DNA of 64,000 bases, taken from positions 1 to 64,000 of the forward strand of contig NZ_LTAX01000014.1 in the NCBI RefSeq assembly GCF_001639745.1, written 5' to 3'. Every line of letters begins with the position of its first letter. Position 1 is the stretch's first letter. Source of the stretch: Marinomonas gallaica (GTDB lineage: Bacteria > Pseudomonadota > Gammaproteobacteria > Pseudomonadales > Marinomonadaceae). The translations under genes were made by a program, and so were the position numbers. Positions 8,493-19,192 of the stretch are shown in pieces. The notes beneath the pieces are model-generated. The model did no database searches. It was given only the letters and a program-made list of their open reading frames with translations, and was not told the origin of the DNA.

Positions 8493-9167
8493 CTATAAAT
8501 GCCCCCTCTCCGCCAACGACAATGGCCGGCTATCGCCCACAATAAAATGATCCAGTAAGCGCACATCAATGAGATCCAATGCTTTGCGAATACGCTCGGT
8601 AATATTGATATCCGCTTGGCTGGGCTCGGACACACCTGATGGATGATTGTGCGCCAAGATCACTGCGGCGGCATTATGGGTTAATGCGGCTTTAACGACT
8701 TCACGCGGGTAGACGGCCGCGCTATCGATGGTGCCCATAAACAACTCTTGGTAGCGAATTAGCCGATGTTGTGAGTCTAAAAACAACACGGCAAAAATCT
8801 CTCGCTGGGAGTGGCGTAGTTGCGTGGCAAGGTAAGTACGCACCGCTTCGGCGCTGTTGAAGATGGTGTCGCGGGTCAGTTGTTCCTGTAGATGTCGCTT
8901 GGACATTTCCAGCACGGCTTGTAGCTGGGTATATTTGGCATCGCCCAAACCGAAGCCTTGGCAAAATTCGTCGCGTGTGGCAGATAATAACGCTCGTAAC
9001 CCACCAAACTGATGCAATACGCGTCGTGCCAACTCTACCGCACTGACACCTTGAGTGCCGGTACGTAAGAAGATCGCCAACAGCTCAGCATCACTGAGCA
9101 TATGGGCGCCTTGCTGTATTAATTTTTCTCGCGGCCGTTCGGCTTCTGGCCATTGCTTGATACTCAT
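8493..9167 (-). CDS. radC: RadC-family JAB domain protein
   Basis: A 224-residue protein of the RadC/UPF0758 family. An N-terminal helix-hairpin-helix-like region ([15 protein letters not shown] near residues 25-40) precedes a JAB/MPN metal-binding domain carrying the HNHPSG motif and a downstream aspartate. The cellular role is unresolved; the historical DNA repair link is doubtful. The open frame extends upstream, but the ATG at 9167 has an ideal AGGAGGTG ribosome site and begins at [16 protein letters not shown] as in homologues. It is divergent from coaBC, the usual arrangement in gammaproteobacteria. Confidence 0.93.
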   Translation of the reverse strand: MSIKQWPEAERPREKLIQQGAHMLSDAELLAIFLRTGTQGVSAVELARRVLHQFGGLRALLSATRDEFCQGFGLGDAKYTQLQAVLEMSKRHLQEQLTRDTIFNSAEAVRTYLATQLRHSQREIFAVLFLDSQHRLIRYQELFMGTIDSAAVYPREVVKAALTHNAAAVILAHNHPSGVSEPSQADINITERIRKALDLIDVRLLDHFIVGDSRPLSLAERGHL

Positions 9168-9277
9168 AAACACCTCCTTGTGGTACGCTTTACCAAACTC
9201 AATACCGTGCACTGGCGACATCCTGTCGCATAGAAACAGCACGGTAAAATCGACTAATTTGTAATCAGAAGCTTATT

Positions 9278-10495
9278 ATGTCCAGTCTTTTAAATAAACA
9301 GATTTTAGTGGGAATTACGGGTGGCATTGCGGCCTATAAAACCATTGAACTGATCCGCCTATTAACCAAAGCCGGCGCAGACGTACAAGTTGTATTCACA
9401 GAAGGCGCCAAAGCCTTTGTGACAGAAATGACCTTACAAGCTGTCTCTGGGCATCCTGTCCGCAGTAGTTTACTCGACCCGGCGGCAGAACTCGGTATGG
9501 GACATATTGAACTGGCAAAATGGGCGGATGCGATTTTAGTGGCCCCGGCCTCGGCGGACTTTATGGCGCGCTACAGCCAGGGTATGGCAAATGACCTACT
9601 CACCACGCTTTGTCTTGCTAGCGAGGCGCCCGTGATCCTTGCTCCAGCTATGAATCAAGCGATGTGGAAACACCCTGCCACACAAGCCAACCTTAAAACA
9701 CTTCAAAGTCGTGGTGTAGACATGATTGGACCGGCTTCCGGGGCTCAAGCCTGTGGTGATGTCGGTGTAGGTCGCATGGAAGAACCTGACAATATTTTTC
9801 AATCGCTGAAGTTTATTTTAATGCCTACGCAGCAAGACTTAACTGGCCAACATTGGGTTATTACGGCCGGTCCAACCATGGAAGCCATCGATCCCGTGCG
9901 TTACATCAGTAATCACAGCTCTGGTAAGATGGGCTACGCGCTCGCCGAAGCCGCCAAAGTACGTGGCGCAACGGTTACACTCGTGAGTGGTCCAGTCAAT
10001 CTACCTGCCCCTAGCGGTGTGCATCTGGTTGCCATAAAAAGCGCCGACGATATGCTTACTGCGTGTCGTGCTGCCATGACGTCGCCAGCAGATGTCTTTA
10101 TCGGCGCCGCTGCCGTAGCGGATTTTCGCATGAAAGACGTTGCCACACAGAAAATGAAGAAGACTGGTGACAGCAATGAAATGCAGCTGACATTGGTTAA
10201 AAACCCAGATGTGATCGCCACGTTAAGCCAAGAAAAAGCCGCAAAATGTATGGTTGGCTTTGCCGCCGAAACACAAGATGTAATTGCTTACGCAAAAAGC
10301 AAGCTAGAGCGAAAAGGTCTGGACCTCATCATCGCCAACGATGTATCACGCACTGACATTGGTTTTAACAATGATGAAAACCAAGTTACCGTGTTATCCA
10401 AAGACCAACAATGGACACCGCCGAAAGAAGCGAAATCCGCCCTCGCCGTCGAGCTTGTCGAACTGATCACGCAACACCAATCCCAAATGTCATGA
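9278..10495 (+). CDS. coaBC: Bifunctional phosphopantothenoylcysteine decarboxylase/synthetase
   Basis: Coenzyme A biosynthesis: the C-terminal CoaB domain couples 4'-phosphopantothenate to cysteine using CTP, and the N-terminal FMN-dependent CoaC domain decarboxylates the product. The 405-residue protein shows GITGGIAAYK at residues 9-18, the CoaC active-site region ASGAQACGDVGVGRM, and the CoaB start ITAGPTMEAIDPVRYISN. It is followed 8 bases later by dut, the classical dfp-dut pair. Confidence 0.97.
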   Translation: MSSLLNKQILVGITGGIAAYKTIELIRLLTKAGADVQVVFTEGAKAFVTEMTLQAVSGHPVRSSLLDPAAELGMGHIELAKWADAILVAPASADFMARYSQGMANDLLTTLCLASEAPVILAPAMNQAMWKHPATQANLKTLQSRGVDMIGPASGAQACGDVGVGRMEEPDNIFQSLKFILMPTQQDLTGQHWVITAGPTMEAIDPVRYISNHSSGKMGYALAEAAKVRGATVTLVSGPVNLPAPSGVHLVAIKSADDMLTACRAAMTSPADVFIGAAAVADFRMKDVATQKMKKTGDSNEMQLTLVKNPDVIATLSQEKAAKCMVGFAAETQDVIAYAKSKLERKGLDLIIANDVSRTDIGFNNDENQVTVLSKDQQWTPPKEAKSALAVELVELITQHQSQMS

Positions 10496-10503
10496 GTTAA
10501 CCG

Positions 10504-10962
10504 ATGAAACAACCTATTCAACTAAAAATCTTAAATCCTAAAATCGGCACAGAGCTGCCATTACCAAGTTATGCCACAGAAGGCTCTGCAGGATTAGACT
10601 TACGTGCCTGCCTTGACGAAGCCATTGTGCTGGCCCCAGGCCAAACCACATTGCTTCCGACAGGCCTTGCGATTTATATTGAAGATCAAAATCTAGCAGC
10701 GACGATTTTGCCGCGCTCCGGCCTTGGTCATAAACACGGTATCGTCTTAGGCAACTTAGTCGGTCTAATTGACTCCGATTACCAAGGCGAATTAATGGTG
10801 TCATGCTGGAACCGTGGTCAAACGACCTTCACTATTGAACCAGGTGAACGTGTTGCTCAGCTTGTGCTGTTGCCGGTGGTTCAGGCTGAATTCAACATCG
10901 TTGAAGAGTTTGAAGCAACCGATCGCGGCACGGGTGGTTTTGGCTCTACCGGAACCAAGTAA
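10504..10962 (+). CDS. dut: Deoxyuridine 5'-triphosphate nucleotidohydrolase
   Basis: Trimeric dUTPase that hydrolyses dUTP to dUMP and pyrophosphate, preventing uracil misincorporation and supplying dTMP synthesis. The 152-residue protein has the conserved motifs: [37 protein letters not shown] and the C-terminal [11 protein letters not shown]-loop-like motif. It is in an operon with coaBC. In many relatives algC follows, but here argB comes next after a terminator-like repeat. Confidence 0.97.
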   Translation: MKQPIQLKILNPKIGTELPLPSYATEGSAGLDLRACLDEAIVLAPGQTTLLPTGLAIYIEDQNLAATILPRSGLGHKHGIVLGNLVGLIDSDYQGELMVSCWNRGQTTFTIEPGERVAQLVLLPVVQAEFNIVEEFEATDRGTGGFGSTGTK

Positions 10963-10976
10963 CTCTCCGCTCCTGA

Positions 10977-11007
10977 TTAATTTAGGTGAGTAAAACTCAC
11001 CTAAATT
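10977..11007 (+). terminator. Inverted repeat after dut (probable terminator)
   Basis: A 14-bp perfect inverted repeat (10977-10990 and 10994-11007) with a 3-base loop lies 14 bases after the dut stop codon. A pyrimidine-rich tract with five T residues follows shortly after. It is a probable terminator for coaBC-dut. Confidence 0.6.
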
Positions 11008-12188
<1,181 letters not shown>

Positions 12189-12230
12189 CTCGCAAACAAC
12201 ATAATTTTAAAAGCGATAGGCAACATTGAT

Positions 12231-12827
12231 ATGACCACAAAAAAAAGCGATCGACGCACGGAAATATTACAAGCTCTGGCGGCCATGCTGGAAAGTAGCC
12301 CTGGAGCACGTATCACTACTGCTGCTTTAGCAAAAGAAGTGGGCGTCTCTGAGGCGGCTCTCTATCGTCACTTCCCCAGCAAAGCGAAGATGTTTGAAGG
12401 GTTGATCGAGTTTATCGAAGAAACACTTTTCACTCGTATCCACCGCATCGTTCAAGAAGAAAGCGATGTACTGGTACGATTAGAGATGATTTTGAAGTTG
12501 ACACTCGGATTCGCAGAGCAAAACCCTGGGATGTGCCGCTTACTAACTGCGGATGCGCTCGCAGGAGAAACAGAGCGACTACGGGTTCGAATCGCCCAAT
12601 TGTTTGATCGTATCGAAACACAGTTGCGTCAGGTGTTACGTGAGTCTGAGTTGAAACAAGCCATGCGGCCTGCCATGGGAAGCAACGCTTGTGCGAATTA
12701 CCTACTGGCATTATTGGAAGGGAAAATTCGTCAATACGTACGTACTGAGTTTAAAACAAAGCCAACTCAGGCCTGGCAGGAACAATGGCAAGTTATTGCC
12801 CCAAGCTTAATGATTGATCACGACTAA
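12231..12827 (+). CDS. slmA: Nucleoid occlusion factor SlmA (TetR family)
   Basis: A DNA-binding inhibitor of FtsZ ring assembly over the nucleoid. The 198-residue protein has a TetR-type N-terminal helix-turn-helix (ITTAALAKEVGVSEAALYRHF, residues about 28-48), with the SlmA-typical wording. The location next to pyrE matches the dut-slmA-pyrE neighbourhood of enterobacteria. The last codons form one arm of the hairpin shared with the convergent pyrE gene. Confidence 0.93.
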   Translation: MTTKKSDRRTEILQALAAMLESSPGARITTAALAKEVGVSEAALYRHFPSKAKMFEGLIEFIEETLFTRIHRIVQEESDVLVRLEMILKLTLGFAEQNPGMCRLLTADALAGETERLRVRIAQLFDRIETQLRQVLRESELKQAMRPAMGSNACANYLLALLEGKIRQYVRTEFKTKPTQAWQEQWQVIAPSLMIDHD

Positions 12828-12842
12828 GCGTGATCAATCATT
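12809..12842. terminator. Bidirectional hairpin between slmA and pyrE
   Basis: A perfect 14-bp inverted repeat (12809-12822 and 12829-12842) with a 6-base loop spans the slmA stop codon and the 20-base gap between convergent slmA and pyrE. No long T tract follows on either side, so it may act as a weak terminator or as a 3' stabilising structure for both transcripts. Confidence 0.55.
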
Positions 12843-12847
12843 AGCCG

Positions 12848-13495
12848 TTAGACACCGTATTGGTCGCGGTAAGCTTTCACGGCTTCAAGGTGCTGAGCAA
12901 ACTCAGGAGAGTCTTGTTCTGATAGATAAGTCATGATGTCATTTAGAGACACGATGCTGACCACAGGCATATTGAAATCACGCTCCACTTCTTGGATCGC
13001 AGATAACTCGCCTTGGCCACGCTCTTGACGATTCAGTGCGATCAGAACACCGGCTGGCTGTGCGCCCGCCGTATTGATGATATCCATGACTTCACGAATC
13101 GCTGTACCTGCGGTGATGACGTCATCGATAATCATGATGTTGCCTTGCAGCGGAGCGCCGACTAATGTGCCGCCTTCGCCGTGTGATTTTGCTTCTTTGC
13201 GATTAAACACGTACGGTGTATCAATGTCGTGATGATCATAAAGCGCTACGGCGGTGGTCGTCGCCAGCGGAATACCTTTGTAAGCAGGGCCAAATAAAAC
13301 GTCGAATGACACGCCTGCTTCGACTAGGGCTGCAGCGTAAAAGCGGCCCAGTTTAGCCAACGCTTGGCCTGAGCTAAATAAGCCAGCGTTGAAGAAATAA
13401 GGGCTCACACGTCCCGATTTAAGTGTGAACTCGCCAAAACGCAACACGTTTTGCTCGATGGCGAACTCAATAAATTCTCTTTGGTAAGGTTTCAT
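12848..13495 (-). CDS. pyrE: Orotate phosphoribosyltransferase
   Basis: De novo pyrimidine synthesis: orotate plus PRPP gives orotidine 5'-monophosphate. The 215-residue enzyme has [13 protein letters not shown], the flexible-loop sequence [11 protein letters not shown], and the PRPP motif [16 protein letters not shown]. The open frame runs further upstream, but homologues start at [11 protein letters not shown], and the ATG at 13495 gives that. It is convergent with slmA and divergent from crc, as in pseudomonads. Confidence 0.96.
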   Translation of the reverse strand: MKPYQREFIEFAIEQNVLRFGEFTLKSGRVSPYFFNAGLFSSGQALAKLGRFYAAALVEAGVSFDVLFGPAYKGIPLATTTAVALYDHHDIDTPYVFNRKEAKSHGEGGTLVGAPLQGNIMIIDDVITAGTAIREVMDIINTAGAQPAGVLIALNRQERGQGELSAIQEVERDFNMPVVSIVSLNDIMTYLSEQDSPEFAQHLEAVKAYRDQYGV

Positions 13496-13612
13496 GCCGA
13501 CTCCAGAAAGATAAATAACTATAAACAAATTGCCTCTTGCCAGAAAAATATGCTTTCCTGACAAGGAATGGGCGCTAATATAACACACGGCTAGGAATTG
13601 TAGGGACCAGAA

Positions 13613-14389
13613 ATGAAGGTCATCAGCCTTAATGTAAACGGTATAAAACAAGCAGCAGAACGCGGCTTCTTCGAATGGATGGTACGCCAAGACCCAGATG
13701 TGGTGTGTCTGCAAGACATTCAAGCAGATGAACGCAGCTTAAACGACAGCGTTTTCTTTCCATCTGGGTACAATGCGTACTTTTTTGATTCGATGGAAAA
13801 TCCAGAAGAAGCAGGTGTGGCCATCTACAGCAAAGCCATGCCTAAAGCGATTATGACAGGAATGGGATTCCCTGAGTGTGACTTCGAAGGACGCTTCATC
13901 CAAGCCGACTTCGACAAAGTCAGCATTGGTTCATTCCTCACGCCGCACGGCTCAAACCACGAAGAAGCACTACAAGAGCAGAAATATCGCTTTATGGAAG
14001 GTTTCAAGAACCACCTAATCAAAACACGCCGAAAACGTCGCGAGTTTATTTTCTGTGGTACGTGTAATGTGGCACGTTCACCCATTGATGTGAGCAGCTG
14101 GTTTGTCAATCAACGCAATTCAGGATTCTTACCTGATGAACGCAAATGGATTAACGAGATTTTCAATGATCACGAATACATCGATGCGTTCCGTCAAGTA
14201 AACAAACAAGATAAACAGTACACTTGGTGGCCTGATTATGAGCGCGCTTGGAAGCTAGATGAAGGTGGTCGCTTAGATTATCAAATCACAACGCCTGGCC
14301 TTAAACACATCATTCAAGGTGGCAGTGTCTACAAAGGGCAGCGTTTTTCGGACCACGCCCCATTGATCATGGAATACGATCTAGACTAA
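13613..14389 (+). CDS. crc: Catabolite repression control protein Crc (exonuclease III-like fold)
   Basis: A homologue of Pseudomonas Crc, which works with Hfq to repress translation of catabolic mRNAs. The 258-residue protein has the Crc phrases [14 protein letters not shown] and [11 protein letters not shown], and the location next to pyrE matches. Compared with exonuclease III, the catalytic Glu in the LQET motif is Asp here (CLQDI) and the catalytic Asp of GDxN is Thr (CGTCN). The following Asn, the LDYQ Asp and the C-terminal SDHAP remain. Nuclease activity is therefore doubtful, but the site is less eroded than in the pseudomonad Crc I remember. Confidence 0.88.
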   Translation: MKVISLNVNGIKQAAERGFFEWMVRQDPDVVCLQDIQADERSLNDSVFFPSGYNAYFFDSMENPEEAGVAIYSKAMPKAIMTGMGFPECDFEGRFIQADFDKVSIGSFLTPHGSNHEEALQEQKYRFMEGFKNHLIKTRRKRREFIFCGTCNVARSPIDVSSWFVNQRNSGFLPDERKWINEIFNDHEYIDAFRQVNKQDKQYTWWPDYERAWKLDEGGRLDYQITTPGLKHIIQGGSVYKGQRFSDHAPLIMEYDLD

Positions 14390-14411
14390 CGTTAACGTGC
14401 GTTGAGTGTAT

Positions 14412-14450
14412 AAAAAAGCCCAAGAACATACGACATTCTCGGGCTTTTTT
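14412..14450. terminator. Bidirectional terminator between crc and mutarotase gene
   Basis: The inverted repeat AAAAAAGCCC(a)AGAA ... TTCTCGGGCTTTTTT has A and T runs at its ends, placed between convergent genes. It should stop transcription from both sides. Confidence 0.85.
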
Positions 14451-14469
14451 AACATACAATCGCGCTCGC

Positions 14470-15387
14470 TTAATCTTGAGCGGTCGTCTCAGCATGAACC
14501 GTTAAGCGCAGCTGGTGCATTTCACCGGCTGGGATCTCATATTGGTTATCCAGTGCATTAGCAGTTTCAACACAAACGAATTGACGATAGTCACCTTCTT
14601 CCATATCCGTTCTTAACTTCGCAAGCGCCTCACCAGGGTTCCATAATACTGTAGATTGAGCCCCTTCCGACGCCACTACAAACTTACGCTTAAACACAGG
14701 ATCATGAAGCTCTAACACTTCTGGCGCATTTAGATAAACACGATCTAATGCTTCACAGGGTGAAACAACACCAGATTGTTTCGATATTTTGTTGTCATCA
14801 AACTTATCAACGTACTTCACACCCTCTAAACCGCGCACTTCAGCGGATTGATTATCGCCAATATGGAAATAAGTATGAAGTGCCTCAGAAACAGGCATAG
14901 GTTTGTCGGTTAGATTGGCAGCAGAAAAATTGATACTAAACCCATCCCCCAAACGGAACACTTGACGCAACTCAAACGCATATGGCCACATCTCTTCAAT
15001 AAGGGGATGATCTTCTGATGCCAACCGAATAACGATTTTCACATCACCATTTTTGAAACGTCCGACTTCAACTAGCTGCCAACGAAAGTATCGAGCTAAG
15101 CCGTGAGCAGGTAAATCTTCGTCTTCGACATTCGAACCAAACCAAGGCCAGCATACCGGTACACCAAAATGGCGACGCCCAAAGCGCGTTTGCGCCCCTT
15201 CATTAGCCGATTGAAACAGTAAGTCAGGTTGTCCGGCCGGAACAAAACTCACCAAGTGCCCGCCCCACAGTGCAATACGGGCCGTAAAACTTGGCTGGTC
15301 GATGATAATCTCATCGCATTCTCTCAGACTATTAGGCAGTATTTCACCGCCTAATTCCTCTAGCTCGCGCATCAGCTGAGCATCCAT
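14470..15387 (-). CDS. yeaD: D-hexose-6-phosphate mutarotase (YeaD family)
   Basis: A 305-residue aldose-1-epimerase-superfamily protein predicted to interconvert the anomers of hexose 6-phosphates. Family features are visible: RIALWGGHLVSFVP near residues 36-49, VPVCWPWFG, and SEALHTYFHIGD, which holds the catalytic histidine region. It is transcribed alone, convergent with crc. The exact sugar phosphate is inferred from the family only. Confidence 0.87.
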   Translation of the reverse strand: MDAQLMRELEELGGEILPNSLRECDEIIIDQPSFTARIALWGGHLVSFVPAGQPDLLFQSANEGAQTRFGRRHFGVPVCWPWFGSNVEDEDLPAHGLARYFRWQLVEVGRFKNGDVKIVIRLASEDHPLIEEMWPYAFELRQVFRLGDGFSINFSAANLTDKPMPVSEALHTYFHIGDNQSAEVRGLEGVKYVDKFDDNKISKQSGVVSPCEALDRVYLNAPEVLELHDPVFKRKFVVASEGAQSTVLWNPGEALAKLRTDMEEGDYRQFVCVETANALDNQYEIPAGEMHQLRLTVHAETTAQD

Positions 15388-15638
15388 TTATCGCTCCAAA
15401 AATTCTCTTCAATTGAGTCATATTAGCCCTTCACGCCTGTATTACAATAGTTTGACGTTATGCTGAACATTCAAATCACAAAATAATACTCCGAATGCAA
15501 AAATAGCTTACTAAATCGTCGACTTTGCGCTATAACGCTGCCATCGTAATGGCAGGTTAAATCAGGCAAAATAACGCAATTCTACTATCCTTATTTAATA
15601 CGCTTCTCCCTCTTCAACACTCTTGAGAATATGACACT
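15388..15638. other. Divergent promoter region, mutarotase / RimK fusion
   Basis: No gene was seen. A short hairpin (CTGCCAT-CGTA-ATGGCAG, about 15539-15556) lies about 80 bases ahead of the rightward gene. Promoter elements are not clear enough to place. Confidence 0.3.
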
Positions 15639-17033
15639 ATGAGTGATTATTTTGACCAGAAATCCGTGATCGGTAACGCCGAATGGTGCACCTTTCCATC
15701 ATTAAACATCCCGGCAATTAAAGCTCGTGTCGACTCAGGAGCTAAGACATCGTCTTTGCATGCAGTCAACATTCAATCCTTCCAGCGAGCAGGCCAGCTT
15801 TGGGTAACCTTTGAAGTTCACCCGATTCAAGAAAGTCGTAAAGTCGTTGTTTACTGCGAGGCTGAGGTTGTTGATCAACGGGTTATCAAAAGCTCAAGCG
15901 GCGACCGCGAGAAACGTTACGTCATTCAAGTACCGTTACAGCTTGGTGAACGCACGTGGGAGGTTGAGCTTACGTTAACGGATCGCGACAGCATGGGTTA
16001 TCGCATGCTCTTAGGCCGAGAAGCCATGAACGGCCGCCTACTGGTTGATCCTCAAGTGAGCTGTATATTCGGGGATCGCCCACAAGAAACGCTAGCAAAG
16101 CTGTATGAGACACCAGAGATTCGCGAAGGCGGTCTACGTATTGGTGTACTCGCGAGTAACCCTGAGCTGTACAGTAACCGCCGCATCATCGAAGCTGGCG
16201 AAGCCATGGGGCACGAAATGCAGTTTCTTAATGTGCGCCACTGCTATATGAAACTGGACGCTACGACTCCCGAAATCCACTATCGTGGCGGCCGTATTCT
16301 GAACGACTTGGATGCAGTGATTCCACGCATTCGACCAAGCATGACGTTCTACGCGTGTACCTTGCTTCGTCAGTTTGAGTCATTGGGCATTTTCTGTCTA
16401 AACGACTCAACTGCAATCGCTCAATCACGTGATAAGCTGCGTTCACTGCAATTACTGCTTGAACATGGACTAGCCATTCCGACCACTGGGTTTGCCAATT
16501 CACCGTTAGATACAAACGATCTGATTAATATGGTGGGTGGCGCACCACTCATTGTGAAGCTATTGGAAGGCACACAAGGTAAAGGGGTCGTTTTAGCCGA
16601 AACGAAAAAGGCCGCTGAATCTGTCATTAACGCCTTTAAGAGCCTTAATGCGAATATTTTAGTGCAAGAGTTCATCAAAGAAGCCAGTGGTAAAGACTTA
16701 CGCTGCTTTGTAATCGATGGCAAAGTGGTCGCATCCATCCAGCGTGTAGCCGCTCCTGGAGAGTTCCGCGCTAATATCCATCAAGGTGGTCGTGCTGAAT
16801 TAGTGAAAATCACGGCGGAAGAAAAACGCATTGCAATCAAAGCCGCGAAGGCGATGAATTTAAAAGTAGCAGGCGTGGATTTAATTCGCTCAAACAATGG
16901 CCCATTACTGCTTGAAGTAAACTCCTCTCCAGGTTTGCAAGGCATCGAAACGGCTACCAATGAAGACATTGCCTCGATGATGATCTCGGCTATTGAAAGA
17001 CGCCTTGCAGCAAAAGCTCGCGACGCCCTTTAA
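15639..17033 (+). CDS. Fusion of retropepsin-like protease domain (RimB-type) and RimK-type glutamate ligase
   Basis: A two-domain protein of 464 residues. Residues about 1-155 match the putative ATP-dependent zinc protease family (PF05618), with the aspartic-protease-like [10 protein letters not shown] at 31-40 and LLGREAM near 124-130. Residues about 165-464 match RimK ATP-grasp ligases ([29 protein letters not shown] and [14 protein letters not shown]). RimK adds glutamates to ribosomal protein S6, and in pseudomonads the separate RimB protease trims them. Here both activities appear to be in one chain, suggesting add-and-remove control of a C-terminal polyglutamate tail. The target is not shown by sequence. 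Confidence 0.88.
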   Translation: MSDYFDQKSVIGNAEWCTFPSLNIPAIKARVDSGAKTSSLHAVNIQSFQRAGQLWVTFEVHPIQESRKVVVYCEAEVVDQRVIKSSSGDREKRYVIQVPLQLGERTWEVELTLTDRDSMGYRMLLGREAMNGRLLVDPQVSCIFGDRPQETLAKLYETPEIREGGLRIGVLASNPELYSNRRIIEAGEAMGHEMQFLNVRHCYMKLDATTPEIHYRGGRILNDLDAVIPRIRPSMTFYACTLLRQFESLGIFCLNDSTAIAQSRDKLRSLQLLLEHGLAIPTTGFANSPLDTNDLINMVGGAPLIVKLLEGTQGKGVVLAETKKAAESVINAFKSLNANILVQEFIKEASGKDLRCFVIDGKVVASIQRVAAPGEFRANIHQGGRAELVKITAEEKRIAIKAAKAMNLKVAGVDLIRSNNGPLLLEVNSSPGLQGIETATNEDIASMMISAIERRLAAKARDAL

Positions 17034-17044
17034 CAATATAAAGC

Positions 17045-17081
17045 AAAAAGGCTCTTACACCATCTATAAGAGCCTTTTTGC
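17045..17081. terminator. Bidirectional terminator after the RimK fusion gene
   Basis: AAAAAGGCTCTTA-loop-TAAGAGCCTTTTT forms a strong stem with flanking A and T runs, between convergent genes. Confidence 0.85.
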
Positions 17082-17104
17082 TTATTCTAGCTTCAATAGG
17101 AGAT

Positions 17105-18061
17105 CTAGCCTGCAACCACGGTTTGATTACGACCTTTGTCTTTGGCACTGTAAAGCGCTTGATCCGCACTTTCGACCCACTGTTCGATCGAATCGTGGGC
17201 TTGGTTAAGCTCACTACAGCCTAAGCTAATGGTGATTTTTAGATTGCCTTTACTGGTTTTAAAGACATTTTCTTCCACTTGGGATCGAATCTTCTCACAG
17301 TAAATTTTGGCATTTTCTTGTGTGGTGTTTAGCAGCAAAATACAGAACTCCTCACCACCATAACGCCCAACAAAATCCCCTCGACGGGATCCGCTGGACA
17401 ACATTTTCGCCATTTCCTGCAGCACAGCATCGCCAGTCTGGTGACCGTAGTTATCGTTCACACTTTTAAAATGATCTATATCGACAATGACTAACGAGTG
17501 CGGACCACTATTCCCTTTTATATAGGCATCAAAGGTAAGCTTAATCGCTCGGTCTAAGCTAGCACGATTATGAAGATCCGTTAGCCCATCCGTTTTACTC
17601 AGTTGATCTAGCTTACGATTAACAGCAGAAAGCGCGGCTTTATTGACAGCCACATCCGTTACATCATAAACCACTAAACATAAATGATTGACCGTACCGT
17701 TGGCATTATTAATCGGACGAATCACAACATTCTGAAACATCAGCTCTGAAATGCTGGTAATGGCTCGGTAAGATTTAAACGGAAATAAATAAGGGCGCTG
17801 TTCCCACGAAATGTAAATGGGCGTTCTTAGCGCTAATACCGTATCCAATTTTTGCTGTAACCAGTTTTGATTGATGGATGGAAAAATATCAAACAAGCTA
17901 CGTTGACGAGCACTCGTCGAACTCACACCAGAATGGTTTTCCATAAAACCATTCCAAAGCTCCACTTCGTAATTATTGTTGATCACAACCAATCCCACAT
18001 CGATATGCTGCAACATATCAAACAACCAATGCAGCTCGGTCATATCTGTCTGTTGCGTCAT
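17105..18061 (-). CDS. PAS-GGDEF diguanylate cyclase
   Basis: A predicted cytoplasmic enzyme making c-di-GMP from two GTP. The N-terminal region (about residues 10-130) is PAS-like; the C-terminal GGDEF domain carries YGGEEF. An RRGD sequence five residues before GGEEF matches the RxxD inhibitory site, so product inhibition is likely. No transmembrane segment is seen. The ATG at 18061 has GAGG upstream and overlaps the REC-CheC gene by a few bases, so the two are translationally coupled and the response regulator may control this cyclase. Confidence 0.9.
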   Translation of the reverse strand: MTQQTDMTELHWLFDMLQHIDVGLVVINNNYEVELWNGFMENHSGVSSTSARQRSLFDIFPSINQNWLQQKLDTVLALRTPIYISWEQRPYLFPFKSYRAITSISELMFQNVVIRPINNANGTVNHLCLVVYDVTDVAVNKAALSAVNRKLDQLSKTDGLTDLHNRASLDRAIKLTFDAYIKGNSGPHSLVIVDIDHFKSVNDNYGHQTGDAVLQEMAKMLSSGSRRGDFVGRYGGEEFCILLLNTTQENAKIYCEKIRSQVEENVFKTSKGNLKITISLGCSELNQAHDSIEQWVESADQALYSAKDKGRNQTVVAG

Positions 18062-18062
18062 T

Positions 18063-19076
18063 TCAATCATCCTCAACCAAATAAGACAAAAGATCCTCTA
18101 GTACGGGTAAGGAATCTTCTGTGAACAACAACATCAAATCACAACTAATTTGGTAATTATCCACTTCGTATACGATCTCAACAGCCAGCGTTCTTTTCCA
18201 TTGAGCACGTTTCACATTAATAAGATCAGCGACTTTAATATGCTGACCTAAGACCACTGGATGACTGTAGCTGAAATCAATATTTAGCTGGTCACCTAGC
18301 GCTTTAATAAAAGGCCCTATTAATACAGAGGAGATATCCATCTGTAATTCAACTTCTAAATTATGATCAATGTCTTCCGTCACATTTAACAGTTTGGCCA
18401 TTTCAGGAAAACTTGAGTCAGAGAAGATCAGCAATGCTTCCATCGCAATGCCGGCACCAACAAACCCTTGAGTCACGGCAGAGCAACGACCAGTATTCAT
18501 TGCACCGTAGGTCAGTGCCATCTGTAATTCACTGACTTCTAAAATATTGACTTTGGGGACAGGCAGTTTCACAAACACATTGAGCATATCCGCTAATACA
18601 CTCGCAGCCCGCCCCATCGCGACGTTAGACACTTCTTGCAAACACTGACTTAGACTGAAGTCGTCTGCGGCACTGCTCTCGAGTACTAAACCCTGTGAGT
18701 TCGCGCCATCACCAAACAAGTTGTAGTCTTCAAGTGCTTTTTCCAGTACGTCTTGATCGACCGGTTTTTTTAGAAAGTCTAATGCGCCCAGTGCTTTTAC
18801 GCGCTCCAAAGCTTTCGTCTGGATATCACCTGAAACGACTAACACCTGAGGAGCGTTGGCAACCGACTGCAATGCTTCTAGTGTTTGGTAGCCATCCATC
18901 ACAGGCATATTCAAATCTAGAAACAGAACATCAACTTCATTCGATTGAATATGCTCCAATGCTTCTTGACCGTTTGTCGCGAATTCTACTTGGGCATCCC
19001 ATTCTTTGGGCAAAACTCGAGCTAACTGCTTACGCGCAATTCCAGAGTCATCACATATGAGAACTTTTTTGCTCAT
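18063..19076 (-). CDS. Response regulator with CheC-like phosphatase domain
   Basis: Residues 1-120 form a receiver domain with acidic residues D9/D10, phosphoacceptor D54 and K104. The C-terminal part (about 140-337) resembles the CheC/CheX phosphatase fold: the first E-x2-N signature is present (EVSNVAMGRAA, near 148). The place where CheC has its second E-x2-N reads DISS, so only one active site is expected. A receiver fused to such a domain could dephosphorylate its own or a partner receiver. It is coupled to the downstream GGDEF gene and lies 116 bp past the CofD-like gene. Confidence 0.82.
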   Translation of the reverse strand: MSKKVLICDDSGIARKQLARVLPKEWDAQVEFATNGQEALEHIQSNEVDVLFLDLNMPVMDGYQTLEALQSVANAPQVLVVSGDIQTKALERVKALGALDFLKKPVDQDVLEKALEDYNLFGDGANSQGLVLESSAADDFSLSQCLQEVSNVAMGRAASVLADMLNVFVKLPVPKVNILEVSELQMALTYGAMNTGRCSAVTQGFVGAGIAMEALLIFSDSSFPEMAKLLNVTEDIDHNLEVELQMDISSVLIGPFIKALGDQLNIDFSYSHPVVLGQHIKVADLINVKRAQWKRTLAVEIVYEVDNYQISCDLMLLFTEDSLPVLEDLLSYLVEDD

Positions 19077-19192
19077 TAGAGTTACAACCGCCTATGAATT
19101 TAGAGCAACTAACCGCTCAATTTTTCTACAAATTTCATCAAGTGTATCGTTTTCAATACACGATTTATAGTCACTCTTTCGACACACTGATA

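Noticed and set aside
12848-13723. Long N-terminal extension of PyrE
   Set aside because: The 76 extra residues have no resemblance to the family and would overlap the crc promoter region. The ATG at 13495 gives the normal PyrE start.
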